From the NCBI GenBank assembly GCA_032622095.1, contig CP136067.1, forward strand, positions 125,585,030 through 125,649,029: a stretch of 64,000 nucleotides of DNA, given 5' to 3'. The first letter of the stretch is position 1. Each line of letters starts with the position of its first letter. The notes beneath the pieces were generated by a model that saw nothing but the letters and a program-made list of their open reading frames with translations, was not told the DNA's origin and did not search any database. This stretch comes from Siphonodentalium dalli. Its lineage: Eukaryota > Mollusca > Scaphopoda > Gadilida > Siphonodentaliidae. Position numbers and translations under genes: made by a program. Shown one piece after another: positions 11,883-22,044 of the stretch.

Positions 11883-13981
11883 TCAATTCCCATTATACTG
11901 GGTTTGTCGTCTATCGAAATCATTTTGAGACAGCCAGAGTCGACAGAATACTTGACGCGGCCAGAAGTTCTTATTGATTACTTTTGTCATGTCATCTTCG
12001 TGTATATTTATTCTGGCAGAAACAGTATGTTCTTTTCTACTATGCATCATGCGAACAATTGAGAAGCGAACGCCGGCGTCGGTGAGATAGTCCTGAATTG
12101 CTTCTGGAGTAACACTGTCGCGCAAGTTACCGACAAATACTCGGATTGTATTTATCGGATCTAACCGCTCTCGTAGAGCAACCACACTATACAAAAGTGT
12201 GTAGACAGTTAAACATTAAATGTTAAATAAACACAACCATAAAATCTTCTCTGCATTGAATTTTCCGTCTGACTATGACTTGGTGGCGACCTGTGTCTCC
12301 TGTGGTGTTGAACGTTACGGCGACGTTGTTGGAGATTGTCGTCATTTTCATAAGTCGTTGGTGCTCGCTTTTGATTAGTAGTGTTTGTGTTATTTCTCTC
12401 TCTCGAATTATTGCCTTGTCCTGTATTTACATTTCGAGTGACCTCAGCATATGTGCGGTCGATGTACGACTCCTCGAAGTCGTCAACTGGAATAGAGTTA
12501 TAGGACTTAGTGTCCTGGTTGATTGGGCTGCTGGTAACAACTTTGTTGGGACAAGCAGTAAGTAACTGTTGATTAAACATCTGCTGTTGGTTGTACATGT
12601 GGTTTAATCGATTATTAATTCCATTCATAGTATGAGTGGTGAAGTCCTGGAAAAGACCGGCAATCTCTCGTGAGAATTTGTTTAGTTTTATATTAATTTT
12701 GTCCATACACTTTGACTCTATGCGGTCATCAGTTTCAGTTGGTTTTGACCCAGGTTCCGCCGTCGCATTAACACTTTCTTCGAGTGGCGAGTTAACATCA
12801 TCATGTAAGGAATTTGAATTTTCGTCAGAATTTATTTTAGAATCAGTGGCATCCTTGTTTGGGTCACAGGTTTTCACATTCTGTTTTGGATTTTTTATTT
12901 TTTATTTTTTTTTGCCTTTCATTGTTCCTATATACCCTGTGTTGGAATTAACAGATCTTGTCAGCGACTGTATTTCATCGTGCATTGATTCCTTGTCCAT
13001 TTTAATATCTCGTATATCGCTTTTCAGTTTCGAAACACCTGAGCATCTTTCATCGGCCGTACGCTCGATGTCAAGCTGATTCACCTCAATTTGTCCCTCC
13101 ATTTTATCAATTCTCTCGGATAGCTGGTTTAAGAGTGTGTCATTATTGTTCAGTCTGTCCATGAGAGTATTCATTGCTTTTGCTAGTTTGGCAGAATATG
13201 TTTTATTTTGCTCCTTCATTTCCGAAACAGTTTTATATAAATCTGATAAGCTGTGAACTGGTCCAAATTGAGTCGAGTTGGCAATATTTTCCAATATATC
13301 CTTTGGTGAATTGGAGATTTCAGAATACTCGGGTATGTCATGTTGGTTGCTGATCATAACTTTAGGCGCTGTTAACAACTCTGACATATGGTCGGGTTTC
13401 TCATCCAGAATGCACAACATCATTTGATAAATGTCGTGGGAATATTTCACCGCAAGCGTTGTTTCCCTGTCAGCTGACATTTCTCGGTTGACGCGCCTTT
13501 GCTTGAGGGAGGAGTTCATATTAATGTCAAGTCTTCCAGATTTTGCCAATGTGACGATTTCGTCGAATAAGGAGGCTCGCATTTCTTTTAGAGTTGCAGC
13601 ACGCCACTGTGTTGCATTTAATAGGACATCGACAACATTCCCTTTTGGCGTATTCCGAACATACTGTAGAACCCATGACAGATATGTGCTGAAGTCAACT
13701 GTCGTGGGGCCCGTTTCTGTTAACTTAACAAATGAAGAAGAGAGGTCTATGGGTTCCCGCAAATTTAGAGAGGCCATCTCGTTTAGTTTTTCCATTGCTT
13801 CATCACAATTAATGTTATCATCACGATGTTAGGGAACTGATGAGCTTTCAGTGACTTGCGTCTGATTTTCGCATCCATACACATATGATGGCACAATGTC
13901 ATTGGTGTCCAACCCAGGAACATTATTGTCCGGCCGATAGAGAAGCCTATCTGTTTCCGTGAATATTCCTTCCATGGTCAT
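11883..13981 (-). pseudogene. LINE ORF1: coiled-coil and RRM-like RNA-binding protein
   Basis: The ORF1 protein would bind element RNA. The start is taken at ATG 13981 (MTMEGIFTETDRLLY), in frame with the long segment to 12902 except for one TAA at about 13830. The first segment ends in heptad-rich sequence (SERIDKMEGQIEVNQLDIE), a probable coiled coil. A frameshift in an A-run near 12900 leads into an Asn/Gln/Arg-rich low-complexity segment (12877-12209, NTTNQKRAP, QQRRRNVQHHRRHRS). A further break near 12200 precedes an RRM-like domain (12194-11883) with IRVFVGNL and the C-terminal FWPRQVFCRLW seen in mollusc LINE ORF1 proteins. It lies about 85 bp upstream of ORF2. Confidence 0.8.
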
Positions 13982-14116
13982 CAATTAGTTAAGTTGAGTG
14001 CTTGATTAGAGAACATGCAGTCACACGATCATTCCGGTAATTTAGTGTCATTGAGCCGTCCATGTATTGTGTGTACTATGTTCACTGAACCATGACATTT
14101 TCCCACGACATTTTCC

Positions 14117-14670
14117 CAGGTTATTATCTTGCAGGTGCAAGTTAGTTATCTTGCAGGTGCATGTTAGTTATCATGCAGGTGCAGGTTATTAACTTGCAGC
14201 TGCATGTTAGCTATCTTGCAGATGCAAGTTACTATCTTGCACGTGCAAGTTATTATCTTGCATGTGCAAGTTATTATCTTGCAGCTGCAAGTTACTATCT
14301 TGCACCTGCAAGTTAGTTATCTTGCAGCTGTAAGTTAGCTATCTTGCACGTGCAAGTTAGCTATCTTGCACGTGCAAGTTATTATCTTACACATGCAAGT
14401 TAGCTATATTGCAGCTGCAAGTTACTATATTGCACCTGCAAGTTAGTTATCGTGCAGCTGCACGTTAGCTATCTTGCACCTGCAAGTTAGCTATATTGCA
14501 CGTGCAAGTTATTATATTGCAGCTGCAAGTTACTATCTTGCACATGCAAGTTACCTATCTTGCAGCTGCGAGTTACTGTCTTGCACCTGCAAGTTAGCTA
14601 TCTTGCACGTGCAAGTTATTATCTTGCAGCTGCAAGTTACTATCTTGCACCTGCAAGTTATTATATCGCA
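14117..14670 (+). repeat. Array of CTTGCANNTGCAAG palindromes (left arm)
   Basis: About 25 copies of a 14-bp palindrome CTTGCANNTGCAAG. The central two bases are GC, CG, CC, GG, AT or GA, separated by 7- or 8-bp spacers (ttattat, ttactat, ttagctat, ttagttat). This gives a 21-22 bp period. Every complete unit contains a CANNTG hexamer. Reading frames through it are repeat artefacts. Confidence 0.9.
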
Positions 14671-14889
14671 CCTGCAAGTTAAGTTGTCCAATCAGAACGC
14701 GCGCATAATGACGTTGGCGACGGGTATTTCACTGGAGGTTGTAACGTCGTGCATTTGAGCATTTTGTTACGTTCCATGAGAATGTTCATTTTGCAATGGC
14801 CGATGTTGAAGTCTTGTATTTGGCAAAGCTTTACTTTGCATTTGGACTGTCACGGAAATAAATCCTCTACTGTTATCTTATGTAAACAA

Positions 14890-15484
14890 TATCGATATTA
14901 GCAGGCGTACTTTGCAGCGTTATCTGTATATAGCTGTCGCTTGATACAACCGGATTTTCTTTTCTCGATTCCCTCTGGGTCTATAATGTGAAGCAGGAGT
15001 CGAACAGTTTCTCGATTCATAACATATCCAGCCTGTAGACAATGTGCATGCAAGCGACGGCTATATACAGGTTTGGGTCCGAACTTCCTGTGGCACATAG
15101 ACTCATATGAAAAACTTAAGCCGTACGGAATTTGCATCAATGGTTCTATCGATTGATTTTCTCGGTGTCATATGGTTGAAGATATATCAAACAAGCAGCG
15201 ATCCGCGTATAATTGAAAACTATTTTGTTGACGCTGTGGAGAGTAGAGGCGGCTATCCGGCTAGAGTCAGGACATATTTTGGTACCGAGAATGTACGCGT
15301 GAAAGCGATACAGGAAGCCCTACGATTTGACCACGCGGATCAATTTGCAAGGAGAAGTTTCAAGGCTAGTACAAGTACACACAATCAGAGGATAGAGTGC
15401 TGGTGTGCCTTTTTGAGAAAACACAACACACAGTCTTGGATAGAGAGATTTCATCAGCTGAAGGAGAATGGTTTATTTATTTAA
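14890..15484 (+). pseudogene. DDE-integrase-type transposase, rearranged
   Basis: Plus-strand 15104-15484 encodes YEKLKPYGICINGSID, then after a TGA and a one-base frameshift SDPRIIENYF, GTENVRVKAIQEALR and STHNQRIECW near the C terminus. This is the conserved core of an integrase-core transposase family widespread in marine animals. The Asp expected before GTEN is Tyr (VRTYFGTEN), so a catalytic acid is lost. The preceding helix-turn-helix part of the same protein (SRRLHAHCLQAGYVMNRETV, DPEGIEKRK) is found at about 15090-14895 but on the minus strand, so it has been inverted in place. Only the core and part of the N-terminal region remain; a full-length protein is not encoded. Confidence 0.75.
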
Positions 15485-15614
15485 TGGCGACTACGTAGAT
15501 AAGAGTGTCGTCCAGCTTGTATTCAGGCCACTCGATGATAGACATTCTTGAACCAAGAACAAACTCACATTCACAAGATCTGAGTATTCCGTTCTCCTAT
15601 ACAAACCAGCTTTC

Positions 15615-15838
15615 TTGAGTTCTGATTGGACAATTTAACTTGCAGGTGCAATATAATAACTTGCAGGTGCAAGATAGTAACTTGCAGCTGCAATATAATA
15701 ACTTGCACGTGCAAGATAGCTAACTTGCAGGTGCAAGATAGTAACCTGCAGCTGCAAGATAGGTAACGTGCATGTGCAAGATAGTAACTTGCTGTTGCAA
15801 GATAACTAACTTGCAGCTGCAAGATAATAATTTGCACT
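15615..15838 (-). repeat. Palindrome array (right arm)
   Basis: About ten units of the same CTTGCANNTGCAAG family in the opposite spacer orientation (aacttgcagctgcaagataa). It starts with the inverted copy of the left arm's inner edge (gttctgattggacaatttaa). Non-coding. Confidence 0.85.
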
Positions 15839-16184
15839 AGCTATCCAGATAACAGGGTTCTGGGCTAAAATGACGGCAATTTCCAATTCGCCCTTTTCGA
15901 AAACAACAGTTATATTGTCTGGGTGTGATGATGCGTGCTCACAATTTGGATATGACCTTAAAACGCCGCGCTGCTTCATAATATGAGCTATATTCCCAGG
16001 TTAGGCCCAATGTATTACTATAAAGAGCGTTTATGATTGTAAGTGGGTTTCGCTGGTATTTTCGTAGTACCTGACAGTATTTGACAGATGGGTGGTATTT
16101 TGTTCTGAAACTCCACTTACCGATCGCGTGATGTCAGATCGTTTATACCACTATATCTGCCCCTATGGAATGGGTATTTCAGTA
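15839..16184. other. Non-coding spacer
   Basis: No reading frame of interest and no internal repeat seen. The segment separates the foldback-like element from the third palindrome array. Confidence 0.5.
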
Positions 16185-16530
16185 ATTTGCCGCTGCAAGA
16201 TAACTAACTTGCAGCTGCAAGATAACTAACTTGCTCCTGCAAAATAATAACTTGCACGTGCAAGATAGCTAACGTGCAGCTGCAAGATAACTAACTTGCA
16301 GGTGCAAGATAGTAACCTGCAGCTGCAATATAGGTAACTTGCATGTGCAAGATAATAACATATATATACACGTGTCTGAAATTTCCCCCATCTGCCCCTC
16401 TGAATGGGTACTTAAGCAATTTGCATTAACTTGCAGCTGCAAGATAACTAACTTGCAGCTGCAAGATAGTAACTTACACGTGCAAGATAACTAACTTGCA
16501 GCTGCAAGATAACTAACTTGCAGCTGCAAG
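16185..16530 (-). repeat. Third palindrome array, interrupted
   Basis: Two runs (16185-16348 and 16433-16530) of aacttgcagctgcaagataact-type units, same family and orientation as 15615-15838. They are split by about 85 bp that include atatatatacacg. The last unit runs directly into a satellite fragment at 16535. Confidence 0.85.
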
Positions 16531-16534
16531 ATAA

Positions 16535-16571
16535 CATCAAAGGTGGCGCCATTCGCGTCAGGGGTACACGG
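16535..16571 (+). repeat. Half-unit of the A/B satellite
   Basis: catcaaaggtggcgccattc followed by gcgtcaggggtacacgg matches the B-type tail of the 145-bp satellite at 6727 and 31160. It stops where an inverted terminus (cccatataaaaatgtacc) begins. The matching other half of the unit resumes at 30917. Confidence 0.7.
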
Positions 16572-16870
16572 CCCATATAAAAATGTACCTGGGTAAATCT
16601 TGGTGTTTACCTAGGTATACCCCGGTACATATAGGTTTTACCCTGGTTCCACCCAGGTCACACCCAGGTTACACCCAGGTAAATCAGGGATTTATATAGA
16701 TTTACCCAGGTGTTTTCTATATATGTTAGGTATAAACCCCAGTTTACCCGGGTTTTTACGGATTTACACCCAGGTATTTACACCAGGTATTTACACCCAG
16801 GTATTTACACCAGGGTTTCGCCCAGGTATTTACTACAGTGTTCACCCGGATATATACACCTGTGGTATTT
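16572..16870 (+). repeat. Left inverted terminus plus ACCCAGGTA array
   Basis: Starts with cccatataaaaatgtacctg, whose inverted copy (27 of 28 bases) ends at 30916. After it come degenerate units of cccaggt combined with ttacac/ttaaccc-like spacers (tttacacccaggtatttaca). No coding capacity. The related but larger array 30086-30916 carries the partner terminus. Confidence 0.75.
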
Positions 16871-16889
16871 TGTTAAACTGTATAATCTG

Positions 16890-18735
16890 CATTGAAGTCA
16901 CCTTATTAACCCTTTCTATATTACAGCACCATTGGCGTGTAGTTACCTTATTAACCATTCTATATTAAATCATTAATTGACAGGTAGTTACCTTATTAAC
17001 CCTTTCTATACTAAGTAACATTGGTGAGTAGTTACATTATTAACCCTTTCTATATTAAAGCACCATTGGTGTGAAGTTACCTTATTAACCCTTTCTTTAT
17101 TTAAGCATCATTGACGCGTAGTTACCTTATTAACCATTTCTATATTAAAATATCATTGATGTGTAGTTACAATGTTAACCCTTTCTATAGTATAGCATCA
17201 TTGACGGGTAGTTGGCTCCTTAACTCTGTATATATCAAAGTATCATTGTCGTATATAGTTACCTTATTAACCCTTTCTATACTAAGTACCGTTGGCGTGT
17301 AGTTACCTTATTAACCCTTTCTATATTAAAGCATTAATTGACAGGTAGTTTACCTTATTAACCCTTTCTATACTAAGTATCATTGGTGAGTAGTTGCATT
17401 ATTAACCCTTTCTATATTAAAGCGCCATTGGCGGGTAGTTACCTTATTAACCATTTATGTATTAAAGCATCATTGACGTGTAGTTACCTTATTATAACCT
17501 TCTCTATATTAAAGCATCATTATTGCTGGGTAGTTATCTTATTAACCCGTTCTATACTAAGTATCATTGGTGAGTAGTTACAGTATTAACCCTTTCTATA
17601 TTAAAGCATCATTGACGTGAAGTTACCTTATTAACCATTTCTGTATTAAAGCAGCATTGACATGTAGTTACCTTATTAGCCCTTTCTTTATTAAAATATC
17701 ATTGACGTGTAGTTACCATGTTAACCCTTTCTATATTAAAGCATCGTTGACGGGTAGTTGCCTAATTAACCCTCTATATACTAAAGTATCATTTGTCGTG
17801 TAGTTACCTTACCAATCCTTTCTATACTAAGTATCATTGGCGTGTAGTTACCTTATTAACCTTTTCTATATTAAAGCATTAATTGACAGGTAGTTACATT
17901 AAACAACCCTTTCTATACTAAGTATCATTGGTGAGTAGTTACATTATAAACCATTTCTATATTAAAGCGCCATTGACGGGTAATTACCTTATTAACCATT
18001 TTTGTATCAAAGCATCATTGACGTGCAGTTACCATATTATAACACTTTCTATATTAAAGCATCATTGACTGATAGTTACCATATTTTAACCCTTTCTATA
18101 TTAAAGCACCATTGGCGTGTAATTACCTTATTAACCCTTTCTACGTTGAAGCAATAATTGACAGGCAGTTACCTTATTAACCCTTTTTATAATGAGTATC
18201 ATTGGTGATTAGTTACATTATTAACCCTTTCTACAATAAAGCATCATTGACATGTAGTTATCATAGTAGCCAGTTATATATTAAAGCATCATGGACGGTA
18301 GTTACCATATTAACCCTTTCTATATTAAAGCACCATTGGCGTGTAATTACCATATTAACCCTTTCTATATTAAAACATCATTGACGTGTAGTTACCCTAT
18401 TAGCCCTTTCTATATTTAAGCATCATTGACGTGTAGAACTTTATCTTATTAACCCTTTCTTTATTAAAGCATCATTGACATGTAGTTACCTTAGTAACAA
18501 TTTCTACACTAAAGCATTATTGACGGGTAGTTACCTTATTAACCCTTTCTATATTAAAGCATCATTGACAAGTTAAATTATTAACCTTCTATAATAAGTA
18601 TCATTGCCGTGTAGTTAGTTACCTTATAAAACCTTTCTATATTAAGACGTCGATCATTGACGGGTAGTTGTTACCTTATTAATCATTTATGTATTCAAGC
18701 ATCATTGACGAGTAGTTACCTTATTACTTGAAGTT
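16890..18735 (+). repeat. 46-bp satellite, about 39 units
   Basis: Head-to-tail units of about 46 bp with consensus blocks gtagttaccttattaaccc, tttctatattaaagcatc and attgacgt. Variants recur in a set order: gttggcgtgt, then attaattgacagg, then tatcattggtgagtagttacatt, then gccattg(g/a)cgggt. The attgacagg variant starts near 16974, 17335, 17881 and 18155, spacings of about 8, 12 and 6 units, which indicates a higher-order structure. All frames through it are repeat-derived. Confidence 0.9.
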
Positions 18736-19439
18736 TATTATGACAGTGTGACAATACACTACCCCGGACAAATGAAGCAATATCATACTTTATCTAACAG
18801 CCTAGCTATAATTAGTGAACATTAAACTGACAAACAGACAATTTTCAGGGCCATTATTTAATATTAAAGGGATACAAAATAAAGAGATTTCTAATTATCA
18901 GTAAGAATTATTCTCTAAGTGATACTTATTATTTCAAATAAATGATTGCATATACTATAGTAGACCATATACCAACAGCCTTACAGGAAAATATTAGTGA
19001 ATACAATTATTGTGTTTCAAAATTCGTTTCGTTTCGTTTCTGCAGCCAAATTACAATCTTAACTTTTAGTTATCGTTCTTCAAAATGAAGCGCGGATAAT
19101 TCCTTGTGGTATTTTGAGTTAATTTTGTCGCGAATCAACGCGGATTGACAGAAGGAAATGGTGTATTGGCTACAAACGGATAAACTGTGGACTTATATAT
19201 AAGATTCGCCGATTTCTCCCCATGGATGTGCGCAAATATCGAAAAAGACTGAATTTCATGTGACAAAAAATATTTAAATTCCCGGAACAGTAAGAATTAA
19301 GCTACGACAACGAAACGGATCAACTATAGTATTGAACAGTGCCTCAGCTACCTGGCCATAACCAGAATATTTTCTCAAAATTGAATTTGTGGTACCGGTA
19401 CAATCATGATGTAGTGCCAGTGGCCTGCTCATAATGCAC
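18736..19439. other. Non-coding stretch
   Basis: AT-rich sequence after the satellite with no recognised repeat or coding signal. A purine/pyrimidine run cgtttcgtttcgtttc sits at about 19028. Confidence 0.45.
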
Positions 19440-19980
19440 CTGTCCAGAAGAAGAAGAATTGAGAAGTTTGAAGATCATGGACTACGCAGACACCATCTGG
19501 GACTGGGACCCCTACCAACAAAATCACATCGACAAGCTGGAAAGAATCCAGCGTAGAGCAGCCCGTTTCATTAAAAGAGACTATAAGAGCAAAGAAGATG
19601 GATATATGACCAAGATCCTCTACGAGCTAGATTTACCAACATTGCAGAAACGGCGGAAAATAAATCGGCTGGGATTCATGAGTAAGGTGGTGGGTGGATT
19701 GGTCCCGGCTATACCACCTAATCAATACTTTACACCCGAAACAAGGCGTCTTAGATCGCAGAGCAAAGTTCTGACAGGCTACGTCACCAGCCAAATTCCT
19801 CGGCACCTAATTTAAAGGAACAACAGTCAGTGCTACGAGGCTATACCATACGTGTCAGCTCAGTTCGCTAATTCCACATTTATTCGAACTATATGAGATT
19901 GGAATCAGCTGGAGGAATCCTTAATCCTACAACAACAGCCTGTGGATTCCTTCAAGGGTGCGCTGAAGGAAAAGATCTGA
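19440..19980 (+). pseudogene. LINE ORF2 C-terminal fragment
   Basis: One frame reads MDYADTIWDWDPYQQNHIDK, LERIQRRAARFI, LPTLQKRRKINRLGFM, then, after in-frame TAA (19813), RNNSQCYEAIPYVSAQF and, after TGA (19895), DWNQLEESL and FKGALKEKI before a final TGA at 19978. The YADxxW(D)P, L(D)KLExxQRRAARF and DWNxL blocks are the standard region after the RT thumb in CR1/Jockey-type LINEs. The RT itself is absent, so this is a 5'-truncated, decayed copy on the plus strand. Confidence 0.85.
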
Positions 19981-20227
19981 GACTCTCTCGCCCGCTGCGA
20001 AATTACCATAATTGGGATCTGCAGCGTAACCATTCAGATTCAGATTGATCCACGATAGTAAGGGGTCAGTACATGTAGTAAGTACTGATAGTGATAAGCC
20101 TGCTGTACAATAATACTACTTTTGCTGTTTTACTGGTCTTAACTGAGTACTGTGTCAATGTGACATCGTTAATTCAGTTCCACTCTAATGTACATTAACT
20201 GGCAATGATGCATCTGACGCTATTAAA

Positions 20228-20445
20228 GGCACCGGTAATCCCTAAATACCAGGAGGACGCGGCGTAGAAACTTGGTACAACAGTTGTTACACGACAAAGA
20301 AAATTATCAACAAGCTTAGTGAGCGTCATCATCAAAATTGCAAATTAAAACACGGCAATGGTAAATTGGTAATCCCTACATACCAGGAGGACAAGGCATT
20401 GAAACTTGGGACAACAGTTGTTACACGGCAAAGAAATTTAAAACA
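20228..20445 (+). repeat. Tandem duplication, ~125-bp period
   Basis: ggtaatccctaaataccagg, followed by aggacgcggcgtagaaactt and gtacaacagttgttacacg, occurs at 20234. It recurs with changes at about 20359 (ggtaatccctacataccagg). Two units only, non-coding. Confidence 0.75.
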
Positions 20446-20745
20446 CACTGTGCACAGATGAATGTTTATACATGTACTGTGCAGTCGAGATCACCTGGAC
20501 TACAAATATTTAAGGATTATACTATTTGATGAGTAGATGCGTGACTGATAAAAGAATTAGAGACTCCATATTTACTCGGAAGATAACAGTATACGATGCC
20601 ATACAGTTGTTCCATAACACCTCAACCTTTGGTGGATATTAACAGTAAAACTAATGAAAATGATGAAAGCCAGACTCAACATCAAGACAACATGTGCATG
20701 CATAAGTGACGGTTCAATGATTTTGACTCCAATCAGATGATATTT

Positions 20746-21134
20746 AAGCGACACCAATTTTTAAGTCTGGTTTACGATGTGGGGAGAAAAAAAGTAGATG
20801 CTGCATGCAGGAGGGAAAAAAATAAAAATAAAAAAGATTGTCCCCCCAATTTATATCAAGTAAATCGTGGAATTTTACAAAAATTTTACAAACATTGTGA
20901 AAAAATGTTTTTGAATGAAATTCTGTTCAAACCAAACAAGACATATCTTGTCATGAAATACATGAAAATATGGATCTGTAAATGATCATAAGCAGAACCG
21001 GATGCGACAGCACATGAAAATCAGTACGCGTGTAAAATATTTTGGGACAAAAAAAGTTAAAAAAAATTTCAGGAAATCGAAACAAAGTTGTAGGAGGTGT
21101 TCATAAACCAGACTTAAAAATTGGTGTCGCCTTA
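20746..21134 (+). mobile_element. MITE with GGCGACACC termini, copy 1
   Basis: Terminal inverted repeats of about 32 bp: gcgacaccaatttttaagtc at the left and gacttaaaaattggtgtcgc at the right. The interior includes a polypurine segment (gggaaaaaaataaaaataaa) and a run of seven C. A second copy in the opposite orientation lies at 28093-28502 and matches through the whole length. Open frames inside are not conserved between the copies. Confidence 0.8.
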
Positions 21135-22029
21135 GGCTCATGTTAACACAGGATCACATATTCTCAAAATAATTGTCTCCCTCAAGTTGGCCTCAACCAT
21201 ACTAGTATTTATATTTGATAGAACCTCAGTGAGACCATGTTGAAAATTACCATCAATGCAGTTCCAGTGTTGACGCAACGCGGTCATGTTACTTCAAACC
21301 AGTTGCAATGTTCCTTAGGCCAAAGAAAAAAGATACTATGTTTCCGTACATCGACCGACCCTAAAAATAACCCGCCGACCCTAAACTTTTTATTGATATT
21401 TTGAGAAAAAGTCAAAATTTTCGCAATTTTAATTTCCTGAGAGTGGATCTCCTGCCTGCTTTATGTCTTGTTTGGGACTTATGGAACACTATCAACAGAC
21501 ATGGTGGGTGTGTATCTGTATATATACATGTAAAGAGGTTATCACTGCATATATTAGGGGTATACATGTACTAGTAGCTACTGTTTCCAAAAACCAGGCA
21601 TGCTCGGTGGGTGTACTGGCTACCCCCAGACAATGGGATGTAATCGTCACAATACATGTACGGTATAATGGCGGTATTATTGGTAAAATTCTTATAAAAA
21701 GTTAGTGACATCAATTTTGTACCAAGTTTATAGCCAAATTTATGAAAATGTGGTATTAGATATAATAAAAAACATACGTAAGCATTTTTTATCAATCTTA
21801 ATGTATATTTCCACTGTGTTGATCAAGTAATACTTTCCCCATGGCACGGGTTGGCATTTTATGTCACTTTGGTCGAGGTAGTTCAATATTTCTGCTGCTG
21901 GATAAAAAATATAAAAATAAAAAAAAATAAAAAAAATTCCCTACCTACCTACTAGTACCCTAATTTTTTTCACCGGAAACATACAATCTTTTTTCTTTGG
22001 CCTTTAGCATGGTAATTCGTGAAAATAAA
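21135..22029. other. Non-coding stretch
   Basis: No gene. Short A-rich runs (aaaaataaaaaaaaataaa near 21915) and a ttggcctttagcatgg segment close to the end. Nothing here could be assigned. Confidence 0.45.
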
Positions 22030-22044
22030 TGTCAATGCAACTTA

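Larger units (their letters stand above)
7200..13990 (-). mobile_element. Near-complete non-LTR retrotransposon (LINE), inactivated
   Basis: A minus-strand element with ORF1 (13981-11883) followed by ORF2 (11798-8565), about 5.6 kb after removal of a 1.19-kb insertion at 7373-8563. ORF1 has an N-terminal region, a coiled coil and an RRM-like C terminus. ORF2 has an EEP/AP-type endonuclease, reverse transcriptase and a Cys-containing tail. This is the architecture of the Jockey/CR1-type supergroup; the exact clade was not resolved. Past the insertion, minus-strand translation from about 7370 gives a Cys-rich piece (RSCRFCLEICGYQ) that probably continues ORF2. A 3' boundary near 7200 is a guess based on an AATAAA-containing segment. 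Confidence 0.85.
14117..15838. mobile_element. Foldback-like element with repeat arms and integrase cargo
   Basis: The left arm (14117-14697) and right arm (15615-15838) are arrays of the same short palindromic repeat in opposite orientation. At their inner edges they share a 26-bp inverted repeat (tgcaagttaagttgtccaat.. at 14672 and its complement ending ..aatttaacttgca at about 15644) with one mismatch. Between them lies a broken DDE-integrase gene. Long repeat-built inverted arms around a transposase-like gene are typical of Foldback-type DNA transposons. Outer limits are approximate and no target duplication is clear. Confidence 0.6.

Noticed and set aside
12275-13079. Plus-strand frames of 96-147 codons
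   Set aside because: Antisense of the LINE ORF1; hydrophobic composition is a by-product of the polar sense strand.
14117-14670. CRISPR-like array
   Set aside because: The period is only 21-22 bp, spacers are 7-8 bp and nearly identical, and the organism is an animal.
14474-14758. 94-codon frame with LHLQVSYIARASYY pattern
   Set aside because: Translation of the CTTGCANNTGCAAG array.
16710-18384. Several 60-80 codon frames
   Set aside because: They lie in the ACCCAGGTA and 46-bp satellite arrays; content is periodic.
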